Shown piece after piece: positions 44,582 to 54,239 of a DNA stretch of 64,000 nucleotides. Numbering within the stretch: position 1 is the stretch's first letter; the number at the start of each line of letters is the position of its first letter. This stretch comes from Luteibacter sp. SG786. GTDB taxonomy: Bacteria > Pseudomonadota > Gammaproteobacteria > Xanthomonadales > Rhodanobacteraceae. The notes beneath the pieces were generated by a model. The model searched no databases. It worked only from the letters and a program-made list of their open reading frames with translations, and was not told the origin of the DNA. Location: assembly GCF_011759605.1 (NCBI RefSeq), contig NZ_JAAOYX010000002.1, positions 434,001 to 498,000 of the forward strand. The letters are read 5' to 3'. The position numbers and the translations under genes are program-made.

Positions 44582-46574
44582 GGGCGGCAAGCTCTTCCGT
44601 GCGGGCGGCCTCGGTCCGGGCCACGACGTCGGCGGGGATGTGGTAGTCGCGCTTGTAGTTGAAGGTGTGGCCGATGGCCGTGACGATCAGGGCCACGAAA
44701 GCGAGGCCGGCCACCAGGAACATGTGCCAGATCATGGCGAAACCGAACACGAAGGCGAGGCCCGCGAGGATGATGCCCGCGCCCGTGTTTTTCGGCATGT
44801 GGATGGGCAGGTAGCCTTCCAGTCGGCGGCCGGCGTTGCGCTCCTTCATGTCCCACCACGCATCCGTGTCGTGAATGACCGGGGTGAACGCAAAGTTGTA
44901 TTCCGGCGGCGGCGACGAGGTGGACCACTCCAGCGTGCGGCCGTGCCACGGATCGCCGGTGACGTCGCGCAGTTCGTCGCGGCGCTTGTAGCTGACCCAG
45001 AGCTGGACCAGGAAGGCACCGATGCCGAGCGCGATGAGGAAGGCGCCGAAGGCGGCGATCTGGAACCAGATCTGCAGCGACGGGTCCTCGAAGTGGTTCA
45101 TGCGACGGGTGACGCCCATGAAGCCGAGGACATACAGCGGCATGAAGGCGACCCAGAAACCGACCAGCCAGAACCAGAAGGACACCTTGCCCCAGAATGG
45201 ATCGAGCCGGTAACCGAATGCCTTCGGGAACCAGTAGTTGATACCGGCGAACAAGCCGAAGATGACGCCGCCGATGATCACGTTATGGAAGTGCGCGATC
45301 AGGAACAGGCTGTTGTGCAGCAGGAAGTCGGCCGGCGGCACCGCGAGCATGACGCCGGTCATGCCGCCGATGACGAAAGTGACCATGAAGCCGACCGTCC
45401 ACAGCATGGGCACGTCGAACTTGATGCGTCCGCGGTACATGGTGAACAGCCAGTTGAAGATCTTCGCGCCCGTGGGGATCGAGATGATCATCGTGGTGAT
45501 GCCGAAGAACGAGTTGACGCTGGCACCCGAGCCCATGGTGAAGAAGTGGTGCAGCCACACGAGGTACGACAGCACCGTGATCACCACCGTGGCGTACACC
45601 ATGGACGCATAGCCGAACAGGCGCTTCCGGCTGAAGGTGGAGGTGACCTCGGAGAACACGCCGAACACCGGCAGCACCAGGATGTAGACCTCGGGGTGGC
45701 CCCAGATCCAGATGAGGTTCACGTACATCATGGCGTTGCCGCCGAAGTCGTTCGTGAAGAAGTTGGTGCCGACGTAACGGTCGAGCGAGAGCAGCACCAG
45801 CACGGCCGTCAGCACCGGGAAGGCGGCGACGATCAGCACGTTGGTGCAGAGCGAGGTCCAGGTGAAGATGGGCATCTTCATCATCGACATGCCCGGCGCG
45901 CGCATCTTCACGATGGTGGCGATCAGGTTGATGCCCGATAGCGTGGTTCCGACGCCCGCAACCTGTAGCGACCATATGTAGTAGTCGACACCGACATCCG
46001 GACTCTGCGCCAGGCCCGACAGCGGCGGATAGGCCAGCCAGCCGGTGCGCGCGAACTCGCCCACGAACAACGACGCCATGACGAGCATGGCACCCGCCAC
46101 GGTCATCCAGAAGCTGAAGTTGTTGAGGAACGGGAACGCCACGTCGCGCGCGCCGATCTGCAGCGGCACCACGTAGTTCATGAGGCCCGTGACCAGCGGC
46201 ATCGCCACGAAGAAGATCATGATCACGCCGTGGGCGGTGAAGATCTGGTCGTAGTGGTGCGGCGGCAGGAAGCCGGGATTGCCGTTGAAGGCAATGGCCT
46301 GCTGGGCGCGCATCATGATGGCGTCGGAGAAGCCACGCAGCAGCATCACGATGCCGAGCACCATGTACATGATGCCGATCTTCTTGTGGTCGATGCTGGT
46401 GAACCACTCGCTCCACAGGTAACCCCAGAGCTTGTGCTTCGTGATGAGCGCCAGCAGCGCGATGCCGCCGATGGCCACCGCGACGAAGGTGCCGATGAGG
46501 ATCGGCTCGTGGTACGGAATCGCCTCGAGGGTGAGGCGTCCGAAGATCAGTTTGGCTAGATCGGGCATGTTCAT
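44574..46574 (-). CDS. cyoB: cytochrome o ubiquinol oxidase subunit I
   Basis: 666 residues, about 15 membrane helices, close to the E. coli length (663). The haem-copper core is intact: [20 protein letters not shown] (CuB His and crosslinked Tyr), [12 protein letters not shown] (CuB His pair), and the haem-ligand His pair in the [15 protein letters not shown] region. It reduces O2 and pumps protons, oxidising ubiquinol. Starts at MNMPDL (46574) or MPDL (46568). Preceded by cyoA, followed by cyoC. Confidence 0.95.
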   Translation of the reverse strand: MNMPDLAKLIFGRLTLEAIPYHEPILIGTFVAVAIGGIALLALITKHKLWGYLWSEWFTSIDHKKIGIMYMVLGIVMLLRGFSDAIMMRAQQAIAFNGNPGFLPPHHYDQIFTAHGVIMIFFVAMPLVTGLMNYVVPLQIGARDVAFPFLNNFSFWMTVAGAMLVMASLFVGEFARTGWLAYPPLSGLAQSPDVGVDYYIWSLQVAGVGTTLSGINLIATIVKMRAPGMSMMKMPIFTWTSLCTNVLIVAAFPVLTAVLVLLSLDRYVGTNFFTNDFGGNAMMYVNLIWIWGHPEVYILVLPVFGVFSEVTSTFSRKRLFGYASMVYATVVITVLSYLVWLHHFFTMGSGASVNSFFGITTMIISIPTGAKIFNWLFTMYRGRIKFDVPMLWTVGFMVTFVIGGMTGVMLAVPPADFLLHNSLFLIAHFHNVIIGGVIFGLFAGINYWFPKAFGYRLDPFWGKVSFWFWLVGFWVAFMPLYVLGFMGVTRRMNHFEDPSLQIWFQIAAFGAFLIALGIGAFLVQLWVSYKRRDELRDVTGDPWHGRTLEWSTSSPPPEYNFAFTPVIHDTDAWWDMKERNAGRRLEGYLPIHMPKNTGAGIILAGLAFVFGFAMIWHMFLVAGLAFVALIVTAIGHTFNYKRDYHIPADVVARTEAARTEELAAHV

Positions 46575-46617
46575 TACCGGGCTCGGCAAGGCTTGAGTTC
46601 GTTGGAAGCCGGGGCGC

Positions 46618-47691
46618 TCAAAGCGGCCGTCCGGCAGGCGTCATCGGCTGGCCGCCGGCATTGCTGGCAACGCACAGGGCGCCCACGTAGCGCTTGTCGT
46701 CGGCAATGCCCACCCGCGAGCGCGTGGCCGCATCGAGCGACGTGACGTTGTAGGTGCCGACGATGCCCTGTCCGCCCTGGGCATCGAGCGCCATCATGTC
46801 GCTCATGCACATGCGGTTGGACTCGACGCAACGGTTGAGGATGGCGTTGTACAGGCCCGGGGCCACTGAGGCGTAGTAGTGCACCGGTTCCTTCTCGCTG
46901 GGCTGCTCGAGCTTCAGGTAGTCCTCGCGCCCCAGGGCTGTGCCGCTGGCCTTGGCCTTGGCCACCCAGGCCTGGAAGTCGGCGTCGGACAGGCTGTGGA
47001 AGCGGAAGCGCATGTCGGAGAAGCCGGCGCCGCTGTAGTTGGCCGAAATGCCCTCGAAATCGCCGGTTTTGTTCATGACCGCGTTGAGCTTCGTTTCCAT
47101 GCCCGGCATGGCATAGATCATGCCGGCCAGGGATGGGACGAAGAAGGCGTTCATGACGGTGGAGGCGGTGATGTGGAACTCGATGGGGCGATCGACCGGC
47201 GCGGCCATCTCGTTCACGGTGGCAATGCCCTGTTCCGGGTAAAGGAACAGCCATTTCCAGTCGAGCGCCACGACCTCGACCACCAGCGGCTTGGTGTTCG
47301 GCGCCAGGGCGCGGGCATGATCGATCTGGTCCACGGGGCGGTACGGGTCGAGCTTGTGCGTGCTGGTCCAGGTGACGGCGCCCAGGGCGATGATGATCAG
47401 CAGCGGGGCCGACCAGATCAGCAGCTCCAGCACCGTGGAGTGGTTCCAGTCCGGATCGTATTCGGCATGGGCCGCCTTGTTGGACTCGCGGTACTTCCAC
47501 GCGAAGGCCAGGATCATCACGATCACCGGGACGATGATGATCAGCATCAGGACCACGGAAATGATGATCAGGTCGCGCTGCTGCCGGGCGATGTCGCCGG
47601 ACGGGGAAAGCAGCACGGCGTCGCAGCCCGACAAGAGCAGGGCCAGGGCGGGGACGAGTAATCCGCGCAACATCTTCATGGACATTCGCAT
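46618..47691 (-). CDS. cyoA: cytochrome o ubiquinol oxidase subunit II
   Basis: 357 residues. Signal peptide with lipobox LLLSGC, then two membrane helices (about 40-62 and 82-104) and a cupredoxin-like periplasmic domain ([46 protein letters not shown]). The Cys pair that would bind CuA is absent, as expected for a quinol, not cytochrome c, oxidase. Several ATGs are clustered (47691, 47685, 47679); the exact start is uncertain. The 143-base divergent gap to the MFS gene contains a 13-base dyad, GGACA-CTT-TGTCC (47749-47761), which could be regulatory. Confidence 0.92.
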   Translation of the reverse strand: MRMSMKMLRGLLVPALALLLSGCDAVLLSPSGDIARQQRDLIIISVVLMLIIIVPVIVMILAFAWKYRESNKAAHAEYDPDWNHSTVLELLIWSAPLLIIIALGAVTWTSTHKLDPYRPVDQIDHARALAPNTKPLVVEVVALDWKWLFLYPEQGIATVNEMAAPVDRPIEFHITASTVMNAFFVPSLAGMIYAMPGMETKLNAVMNKTGDFEGISANYSGAGFSDMRFRFHSLSDADFQAWVAKAKASGTALGREDYLKLEQPSEKEPVHYYASVAPGLYNAILNRCVESNRMCMSDMMALDAQGGQGIVGTYNVTSLDAATRSRVGIADDKRYVGALCVASNAGGQPMTPAGRPL

Positions 47692-47834
47692 GATGGAGGC
47701 AACCGTGGGGACACGAAAAAATACGCCGAACGGCCCGCGGCCACCATAGGACACTTTGTCCCATGGCCCTGCAAGCCGAGTAGTGCGATCCTTGGCTATC
47801 CTGCCATCCACCTTCCCCGAGCGGGCCGAATACG

Positions 47835-49178
47835 ATGTCGATTTCACACGCCGATCACCATGCCGCCGAGGGCGCCGAACGCGACGTCCGGCGCCAGCAC
47901 CAGACCAGCCACGCGGCGGTCGCGCCCGGCGAGATCGCCGTGGGCGTGGTCATTGGCCGCGCCTCGGAGTACTTCGACTTCTTCACGTACGGCATCGCGT
48001 CCGTCCTCGTGTTCCCGTCGGTGTTCTTTCCGTTCCTGAACCAGCTGGACGGCATCCTGCTGGCCTTCACCATTTTCTCGTTCGCCTTCATCGCCCGACC
48101 GATCGGCACCACCCTGTTCATGGCGATCCAGCGCAACTGGAGCCGTGGCACCAAGCTTACCGCCGCCCTCTTCCTGCTCGGCACCTCCACGGTATGCATC
48201 GCCTTCCTGCCCGCTAACACCTCGAACGGCTACGCGGTGATTGTGGTTCTTGCCGTTTTGCGCTTCTTGCAGGGCATTGCGCTGGGCGGTTCCTGGGACG
48301 GCCTGCCCTCCCTGCTGTCGCTCAACGCCCCCAAGCACCGCCGCGGCTGGTACGCCATGCTCGGCCAGCTGGGCGCGCCCACGGGCTTCCTGATCGCCGC
48401 CTCGCTGTTCCTGTTCCTGAACACCCAGCTGTCGCGTGAAGACTTCCTCAGCTGGGGTTGGCGCTATCCGTTCTTCGTGGCCTTCGCCATCAACGTGGTG
48501 GCCCTGTTCGCCCGCCTGCGCCTGGTGGTCACCGAGGAATACACCCAGCTCCTGGAAGAAGGCCAGCTCGAGCCCATCGGCATCATCGAGATGGTGCGCG
48601 CCCAGGGATACAACCTGTTCATCGGCGCTTTCGCGGCCCTGGCCAGCTATGCCCTGTTCCACATCGTCACGATCTTCCCCCTGTCGTGGATCTCGCTGAC
48701 CCGCTCGCAGGACATCAACAACGTCCTGATCGTGCAGATCGTGGGCGCCTTCGTGGCCATCCTGGCTACCGTGGCCTCGGGCGTCATCGCCGACAAGGTG
48801 GGCCGCCGCAACACGCTCGGCACCATGGCCGTGCTGATCGGGCTCTTCGCCATCGCCTCGCCCTGGCTGCTCGGCGGTGGCAAGGTGGCCCAGGACGCCT
48901 TCCTGGTCATCGGTTTCGCGCTGTTGGGCCTGTCGTACGGCCAGGCGGCCGGCACGGTCACCGCCAATTTCGCCCGGCGTTTCCGTTACACGGGCGCGGC
49001 CCTGACCTCCGACTTCGCCTGGCTGGTGGGCGCGGCCTTCGCCCCGCTGGTGGCCCTGGGCCTTTCCCATCGCTTCGGCCTGGGCGCGGTCAGCGTCTAC
49101 CTGCTCTCCGGCGTGGCCTGCACATTGCTGGCCCTGCGCATCAACCGGGCGTTGGAAACCGACAAGAACAAGGCGTGA
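47835..49178 (+). CDS. MFS metabolite:H+ symporter
   Basis: 447 residues, 12 helices in two six-helix bundles. Sugar/metabolite-symporter signatures: ASEYFDFFTYGIASVLVFP, RPIGTTLFMAIQRNWSRGTK, and GVIADKVGRRNTLGTMAVL in the second half. This subgroup contains shikimate- and alpha-ketoglutarate-type proton symporters; the substrate here is unknown. Divergent from cyoA. Confidence 0.9.
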   Translation: MSISHADHHAAEGAERDVRRQHQTSHAAVAPGEIAVGVVIGRASEYFDFFTYGIASVLVFPSVFFPFLNQLDGILLAFTIFSFAFIARPIGTTLFMAIQRNWSRGTKLTAALFLLGTSTVCIAFLPANTSNGYAVIVVLAVLRFLQGIALGGSWDGLPSLLSLNAPKHRRGWYAMLGQLGAPTGFLIAASLFLFLNTQLSREDFLSWGWRYPFFVAFAINVVALFARLRLVVTEEYTQLLEEGQLEPIGIIEMVRAQGYNLFIGAFAALASYALFHIVTIFPLSWISLTRSQDINNVLIVQIVGAFVAILATVASGVIADKVGRRNTLGTMAVLIGLFAIASPWLLGGGKVAQDAFLVIGFALLGLSYGQAAGTVTANFARRFRYTGAALTSDFAWLVGAAFAPLVALGLSHRFGLGAVSVYLLSGVACTLLALRINRALETDKNKA

Positions 49179-49197
49179 TCCTGTGGGAGGCTTTACC

Positions 49198-49280
49198 TGT
49201 GGGAGCCGGCTGCGCCGGCGATCCCGCGGCAGCGGGCAAGCTTGCCGCGAGCACCCATCGCCGCTGAAGCGGCTCCCACA
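49198..49280. repeat. REP doublet (BIME), orientation A-B, after the MFS gene
   Basis: 83 bases in the same orientation as that at 41505, with only a few base differences (GCCGGCTGCGCCGGC in the A hairpin). A further partial TGTGGGAGG lies at 49182-49190. It sits in the 178-base tandem gap between the MFS and ada genes. Confidence 0.85.
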
Positions 49281-49356
49281 ATAAGGCCGCGGCGTAGGAA
49301 ATTGCCGCCCGATCTCCGGCGGCGCGGCCGGCCGTTCGGGCGCTACCCTACCGCCC

Positions 49357-50415
49357 ATGCTCTTCGATCTCCCCGACCACGACACCCTCTACCGCGCGCT
49401 CCTGGACCGCGATCCCGCGTACGACGGCCATGTATACGTCGGCGTGACCAGCACCGGCGTGTTCTGCCGGCTGACCTGCCCCGCGCGCAAGCCCAGGCTG
49501 GAGAACACCCGCTTCTTCGATTCCGTCGCGGGCTGTTTCGAGGCCGGTTTCCGGCCATGCCTGCGCTGCCGGCCGCTTGATCCCCTAGGCGAGCGCGAGC
49601 CGATGGTCTCCGCACTGCTGCGCCATCTCGAGGACGAGCCGGAGCGGATATGGTCGGAAGACGACCTGGTGCGCCTCGGCTATGACCCTTCCACGGTGCG
49701 GCGCTCCTTCAAGCGTCACCTAGGCCTTACCTTCCTCGACATGGCCCGGTTGCGCCGCGCCGGCCGTGGCATGGACCGGTTGGCGGCCGGCGCCAGCGTC
49801 ATCGACGCGCAGCAGGCGGCGGGCTACGCGTCGGGTAGCGGCTTCCGCGAAGCGATCGCCAGACTGCTGGGCGACTGTCCGGCCGAACTGCGCGGCCGTG
49901 AATGGCTGAAGGCCGACTGGATCGAGACGCCGATCGGCAGCATGCTCGCGGTGGCCGACGCACGATCGCTGCACCTGCTCGAATTCTTCGACCGCGCCGC
50001 CTTGCCGAACGAACTGAAACGCCTGCGCGCGGCCACGCGTTCCACGGTTACGTTCGGCCGCACGGCCGCCATCGAGCGGATCGAAGCGGAACTGCGCGAG
50101 TACTTCGCGGGCACGCGACACTCGTTCGAGACACCTTTGACGATGCATGGTTCGCCCTTCACCCGCGCGGTGTGGGACGAACTGATGGCGATCCCGCCCG
50201 GCACCACGCGGAGCTATTCGGAGATTGCCGCGTCCGCGGGAAGGCACACGGCGGTGCGCGCGGTGGCTAGGGCAAACGGCGCAAACCAGATCGCCATCGT
50301 GATTCCGTGCCACCGGGTGATCGGTGCCGACGGCTCGCTGACGGGCTACGGCGGCGGGCTGTGGCGGAAGGACTGGCTGCTGCGGCATGAGCGCAAGTTC
50401 GCGGGCTTGCCGTAG
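49357..50415 (+). CDS. ada: Ada: bifunctional transcriptional regulator and O6-methylguanine-DNA methyltransferase
   Basis: 352 residues. The Zn-binding N-Ada domain has C37 and C41 (FCRLTCPARKP) and C68/C71 (PCLRCRP); C37 is the expected methylphosphotriester acceptor. A helix-turn-helix region follows (about 90-170), then the AGT domain with active-site C318 in IPCHRV and the GLWRKDWLLRHE end. It repairs O6-methylguanine and activates alkylation-response genes when methylated. It is alone on the plus strand; no alkB or alkA adjoins it. Confidence 0.93.
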   Translation: MLFDLPDHDTLYRALLDRDPAYDGHVYVGVTSTGVFCRLTCPARKPRLENTRFFDSVAGCFEAGFRPCLRCRPLDPLGEREPMVSALLRHLEDEPERIWSEDDLVRLGYDPSTVRRSFKRHLGLTFLDMARLRRAGRGMDRLAAGASVIDAQQAAGYASGSGFREAIARLLGDCPAELRGREWLKADWIETPIGSMLAVADARSLHLLEFFDRAALPNELKRLRAATRSTVTFGRTAAIERIEAELREYFAGTRHSFETPLTMHGSPFTRAVWDELMAIPPGTTRSYSEIAASAGRHTAVRAVARANGANQIAIVIPCHRVIGADGSLTGYGGGLWRKDWLLRHERKFAGLP

Positions 50416-50420
50416 CTGGC

Positions 50421-50458
50421 CCGCTGCCGCGGGATCGCCGGCAGAGCCGGCTCCCACA
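50421..50458. repeat. REP half-element (A unit) after ada
   Basis: 38 bases ending GCCGGCTCCCACA, beginning CCGCTGCCGCGGGATCGCCG. The matching B half is 59 bases further right. Order right half then left half, as at 42601/42721. Confidence 0.7.
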
Positions 50459-50517
50459 GGCGGCGAGTCCAAGAGCACTCGGCGGGATATCTGCTGCCCT
50501 TGGAGCTGTCGGCTTTC

Positions 50518-50543
50518 TGTGGGAGCCGCTTCAGCGGCGATGG
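50518..50543. repeat. REP half-element (B unit)
   Basis: 26 bases, TGTGGGAGCCGCTTCAGCGG followed by CGATGG, ending before the epimerase stop. Partner of the half at 50421. Confidence 0.7.
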
Positions 50544-50551
50544 TGCTTGCC

Positions 50552-51538
50552 TCACCCCACCACAGGATACGGTCCGTGCTCGAACACGGTGTCGTGGTAC
50601 CCCTTCACACCCACCGCGCGCGCCATCTCGCTGCGGAAATCTTCGCCGCGGCGCAGGCACTCAAGCACGAACGCGAAATCGCGCTTCGGCTTCCACCCCA
50701 GGTCGCGCGTGGCGCGGCTGCTGTCGTAGACGCGATCCAGCGATGGCAGCAGCTTCCAGCCGCGCGTCGCGTACAGCGCGTCGACGTCGGGAAACAGGCG
50801 GCGAACCACGGCGGCAGCGTCACGACGCAGGGCCGTTGTGTCGTCGCGAGAAAAGGGCGTCGTTGCCGACACGATATACCGGCCGAACTTCAGCGCGGGG
50901 GCCCGTTCGAGGGCCAGCAGGTGCGCCTGCACGATGTCGTCGATATCGGCACGGCGATAGAGCAACTCGTTGGCCTGCATGTTGGCCGTGTCGAACGCGG
51001 AGCGCACGTGCGCGTTGTCGTCGTCCTCGGGAAAGAAGCGCGAGGTGCGCAGCACCAGCACAGGTAACCCCTCTTTCCGGGCAACCAGTTCGCACATGCC
51101 TTCCGCGGCGATCTTCGTCGCGCCGTAGATGTTCTTCGGCACCGGCACCACGTCTTCGTCGATCCATGCCGCCGGCTCGCCGGGCGCCGGCGACAGCGCC
51201 GCACCGAACGCACTGGTGGTGCTGGTGAAGACGAAGGAGCGCACCCCATGCGCCACCGCTGCCTCCAGCAGCGCCACGGTGCCGCCCACGTTGGTGTCGA
51301 CGAATTCGCGCTTGGAATGCGTGGCCACGTGCGGCTTGTGCAGGGTGGCACTATGAATGACCTGCTCCACACCGGACAGCGCCTCGTGCACGAAGGCCTC
51401 GTCGTGAACGGAGCCGACGACATGCGTATGCGCAGACGGTTTAATGTCGAGGCCGCGCACGTCGCGGCCCTCGGCCTGCAGACGGCGCACCAGCGCCTCG
51501 CCCAGGTGGCCCGCACTACCGGTGACGAGGACGGCCAC
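50552..51538 (-). CDS. NAD-dependent epimerase/dehydratase (short-chain reductase)
   Basis: 328 residues. The Rossmann start VLVTGSAGHLGEALVRRL has the GxxGxxG motif, and YGATK carries the catalytic Tyr/Lys with an upstream Ser/Thr (VFTSTTSAFG). This is an extended SDR, probably sugar-nucleotide epimerase-like. A GTG start at 51538 precedes the frame, with TAAGG upstream. The substrate is unknown and there is no surface-sugar cluster nearby. Confidence 0.88.
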   Translation of the reverse strand: MAVLVTGSAGHLGEALVRRLQAEGRDVRGLDIKPSAHTHVVGSVHDEAFVHEALSGVEQVIHSATLHKPHVATHSKREFVDTNVGGTVALLEAAVAHGVRSFVFTSTTSAFGAALSPAPGEPAAWIDEDVVPVPKNIYGATKIAAEGMCELVARKEGLPVLVLRTSRFFPEDDDNAHVRSAFDTANMQANELLYRRADIDDIVQAHLLALERAPALKFGRYIVSATTPFSRDDTTALRRDAAAVVRRLFPDVDALYATRGWKLLPSLDRVYDSSRATRDLGWKPKRDFAFVLECLRRGEDFRSEMARAVGVKGYHDTVFEHGPYPVVG

Positions 51539-51544
51539 CGTGCC

Positions 51545-52090
51545 TTACCAGATGAGATCGTCGGGTACGACGAACTGCTTGTAGTAATCGTCCACTTCTT
51601 CCTCGGACTGCACGGCCGCGCCTTCCTTCCGGCCGTGATCCAGCACGATGGTTTCGGGGGACCTCGCGTGGATCTTGTCCGCCGGAAGTCGAGGGATGAG
51701 CTCGTAGCCGTCACCAAGACGCGCGATAGCCAGTGCGCCGGAAGCGAGCTGGCCGCGCAGGGATTCGTTCACGAAGATACTGGCGATCTTCTCGCCGTCC
51801 GGGAAGCGGTAGGCGATATCGCCTTCGCGCTTCACGCGAGTGGTCTCGACGATCTGGCGCACCTGTGCACGAATCTCCCGGGCACGGGCCTCGGCGTTGC
51901 GTTCCGCCGCCAGGGCGCGGTCGCGCTCGGCGCGCTCGGCCTGCAACCGGCGAGCGTCTACCTGCTCTTCCGCGGGCGCGGCGGGTGCCTTGCCCTGACG
52001 CTGCTTCGCCTGGTCGCGAACGATCTTGGCGGCCTTGTCCTTCTTCACGAGGCCGGCCTTGAGGAGCTGTTCTTGCAGGGGGTTGCGCAT
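51545..52090 (-). CDS. DUF2058 family protein
   Basis: 181 residues. The N-terminal MRNPLQEQLLKAGLVKKDKAAKI and the charged helix (about 40-90) match DUF2058 (YaiL-like). The C terminus carries the conserved FVNESLRGQLASGALAIARL and IVLDHGRKEG stretches. Cytoplasmic, possibly nucleic-acid associated. It lies six bases from the epimerase gene on the same strand, so the two may be co-transcribed. Confidence 0.87.
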   Translation of the reverse strand: MRNPLQEQLLKAGLVKKDKAAKIVRDQAKQRQGKAPAAPAEEQVDARRLQAERAERDRALAAERNAEARAREIRAQVRQIVETTRVKREGDIAYRFPDGEKIASIFVNESLRGQLASGALAIARLGDGYELIPRLPADKIHARSPETIVLDHGRKEGAAVQSEEEVDDYYKQFVVPDDLIW

Positions 52091-52141
52091 GGTGCGTACT
52101 TCGTTGCTTGCGAGTGCCTCGATTCTAGCGCCGAAGGCCCC

Positions 52142-52765
52142 TCAACGGATGCCCAGGGAACGAAGCTTCGCCACGAGGAGGGCCGCCATTCGCCTCGAGG
52201 GATAGCCTCTGGCATCCGCCGTATAGCGCATCAGGCCCACGGCCACGGTGGAGGCGCCGTCCACGGCCTCCACCCGCCAACGGAGCACGCCATGCGCCAC
52301 GCCCGTGCCGGCATCTACGTTCAGGCGCAAAGGCACGATGACGAGCCGGTGCGTGACGCCGGCCATCGATTCCTCCGGCCGCTGGGCCTCAAGCAACTCT
52401 CTCTCCGGCAACACACTGCTGCGACGCATGCCCTCGCCGTCGGCCACGCGCACGTCGATGGCCAACGCATGACGGCGCACGGATTCGTCCACGTCGGTGA
52501 CGACGGTATCGATGTTGTTCGCCGCCAGATGCCTGGCAAGCTCGCCGTCCAGCCGCCGTGCGTCGCGATGCAGCCGTTCGGACCCCAAGGACTGCAGCGG
52601 TGCGAACGAATACAACGCCAGCTTGCGAACCACGACGTCGTCGCCCCCGTCGACGCGCTTGCCGACGTTTGCGACCGATGCGCAGCCCGTGACCGATGTG
52701 ACAAGCCACACCAGTGCGATTCGCGGAAGCCACGCCGTGCGATGCCGAGACACGACCGCGCTCAC
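52142..52765 (-). CDS. putative lipoprotein at the end of the Trb operon
   Basis: 207 residues with an N-terminal hydrophobic segment ending in a lipobox-like LVTSVTGC, so probably acylated. The rest lacks recognisable domains. A GTG start at 52765 overlaps the stop of the fimbrial gene (GTGA), so it is probably co-translated with it. Its place after trbN and the adhesin suggests a T4SS accessory, but that is inference. Confidence 0.65.
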   Translation of the reverse strand: MSAVVSRHRTAWLPRIALVWLVTSVTGCASVANVGKRVDGGDDVVVRKLALYSFAPLQSLGSERLHRDARRLDGELARHLAANNIDTVVTDVDESVRRHALAIDVRVADGEGMRRSSVLPERELLEAQRPEESMAGVTHRLVIVPLRLNVDAGTGVAHGVLRWRVEAVDGASTVAVGLMRYTADARGYPSRRMAALLVAKLRSLGIR

Positions 52766-53760
52766 ATGAAGTCGACGAGGACCGTAACGGGCCTGCGGAA
52801 GCGACCGCCGCGCACGGTCGGCTTGCTTTCGCGCAGGCGCACGTTGAAAACGAAGTCCTCCCCCGTCGCCAGTGCGTTGAAGCGGACCTCTTCGCCCGGC
52901 TTGATGGTGTTCCGCCTGCTGTCGCCTATTTCAATGCCCACGTTCTCGGGCGCATCGCTACCGCGCAGCGAAAATAGTTCAGGCGTGTCCGAATCGGCAT
53001 CGGCGGCACTGCCGAAGGTGAAATGCGCGACCATGCCCACGGGTTCCAGGCAGTTCTCCACCGTGAGGCGGAATTCCTTCCACGGTGTGGCCCGCTCGGG
53101 CGTGGCGAAGTTCGCCACGCTGTAGTCGCCGATGTCGAACTCCTGGTTGATGCTGTCGCTGGTGATCGAGCAGGCCGGCCGCCGGAAGATCAGCTTGAAG
53201 ATTTCCATCGAACGGAAGACGACGAGCCCGCCGCCGCGCTGGTCCACGTTCGACTGGGCGATGGCCCCGGCATCCACGTTGCCGAATTCCACCGGACCAT
53301 TCATGCGGTAGATCTCGTAGCTGACCACGTCCTGGTCGCTGCGAATGGTGTCGCCTTCGTTGAATGTACGCGTGAATTCGTGGGGGAAGGTGCGTCGGAT
53401 GCCACTTGCGCCTTCTTCAAGGAAGAGGCGGATACCGAACCCGGAGGGCTTGCCGCCGACCGTGAGCGGCAGCAGACCGTCGGGTGGATTGCCGGCCTGC
53501 CAGCGCCCCCGAAAAGTGGCGTCGCCAGCGCCGCAGGTGAGCAGCAGCTTGCCTTCGCCCGTGGCACGACCCTCGCGCACCATCGTGCCCACAGGTATGT
53601 CGTTGAACACGTCGACATACGTCGTCTGGCCGATCTGGTACGTAGCCAGGTTGTTCATGACGCATCCCGGCAACGCCGCCACCGGTGCGGCGTGCAGTGC
53701 GCCGTAGGCGATGGCGCCGCAAAGGGCATGGCGAAGGAATGGTTGTGTCCGTTGTTTCAT
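52762..53760 (-). CDS. two-domain fimbrial adhesin-like protein in T4SS operon
   Basis: 332 residues. A signal peptide (about 1-29) is followed by an N-terminal domain of about 150 residues and a C-terminal fimbrial-pilin domain (about 190-332) with a cysteine pair (PACSITSD... VENC) and a typical last strand VTVLVDFM. This layout matches FimH-like tip adhesins of chaperone-usher pili, but no chaperone, usher or major pilin gene is nearby. It follows the lytic transglycosylase gene by two bases and should be co-transcribed with it. Confidence 0.75.
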   Translation of the reverse strand: MKQRTQPFLRHALCGAIAYGALHAAPVAALPGCVMNNLATYQIGQTTYVDVFNDIPVGTMVREGRATGEGKLLLTCGAGDATFRGRWQAGNPPDGLLPLTVGGKPSGFGIRLFLEEGASGIRRTFPHEFTRTFNEGDTIRSDQDVVSYEIYRMNGPVEFGNVDAGAIAQSNVDQRGGGLVVFRSMEIFKLIFRRPACSITSDSINQEFDIGDYSVANFATPERATPWKEFRLTVENCLEPVGMVAHFTFGSAADADSDTPELFSLRGSDAPENVGIEIGDSRRNTIKPGEEVRFNALATGEDFVFNVRLRESKPTVRGGRFRRPVTVLVDFM

Positions 53761-53762
53761 GG

Positions 53763-54239
53763 TTACCTCTTTCCGTAAGGAGTGACGTCGACGACGGCAT
53801 CGTGGGTCGGGAAGTGCTTATCGAGCCACGCGGTCCAGCGCATGGCACGGCGGACCAGGTCGGCGCGGTAGCGAGCGTTGATGTGTGGTGTGCGCGAGTG
53901 GTAGTTCGAGGCGCGGGTCCAGACGTCACCACTGTCGTTGCGGAGGTGGCCGCGTATGCGCCACGCGGCGAGCATGTACGGATAGCAGCCGGGCGCAGCC
54001 ACATCCGCCGCCTTGATGCCGTATCGATCCAGTTCGCGCAGGTATGCCGTATTGAACTGCAGGGCGCCGATGTCGAACGTGCCGTTCTCGTTGCGCACCC
54101 ACTGGCCTGGCTTGCCGGCCTCCTTCTCGGCGACAGCGATGAGGATGTTGGCGGGTACGTCGTAGGCCAGCGCGGCGCCTAGCGAGCAGGCGACCATCTC
54201 CTGGTGATGCGCCGGGACGTCTGGAAGGGTGTCCATCAT
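53763..54239 (-). CDS. trbN: lytic transglycosylase, TrbN/VirB1 type
   Basis: 158 residues. The SLT-type core has the catalytic Glu in ILIAVAEKEAGKPG (E40 or E42) and the GALQFNTAYLREL motif. There is no hydrophobic N terminus, so export is unclear, as also seen in some TrbN/VirB1 relatives. In T4SSs this protein opens peptidoglycan for the channel. Its position after trbL matches the order in IncP plasmids. It overlaps trbL by four bases. Confidence 0.85.
   Translation of the reverse strand: MMDTLPDVPAHHQEMVACSLGAALAYDVPANILIAVAEKEAGKPGQWVRNENGTFDIGALQFNTAYLRELDRYGIKAADVAAPGCYPYMLAAWRIRGHLRNDSGDVWTRASNYHSRTPHINARYRADLVRRAMRWTAWLDKHFPTHDAVVDVTPYGKR

Noticed and set aside
44490-45941. Long plus-strand frame across the cyoB gene rich in Asp, Glu and His.
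   Set aside because: It is the complement of a conserved membrane-protein gene; the composition reflects the reversed codons.
35428-50543. Clustered palindromic repeats considered as a CRISPR array.
   Set aside because: The copies are thousands of bases apart, face both ways and have no uniform spacers. They are REP elements.
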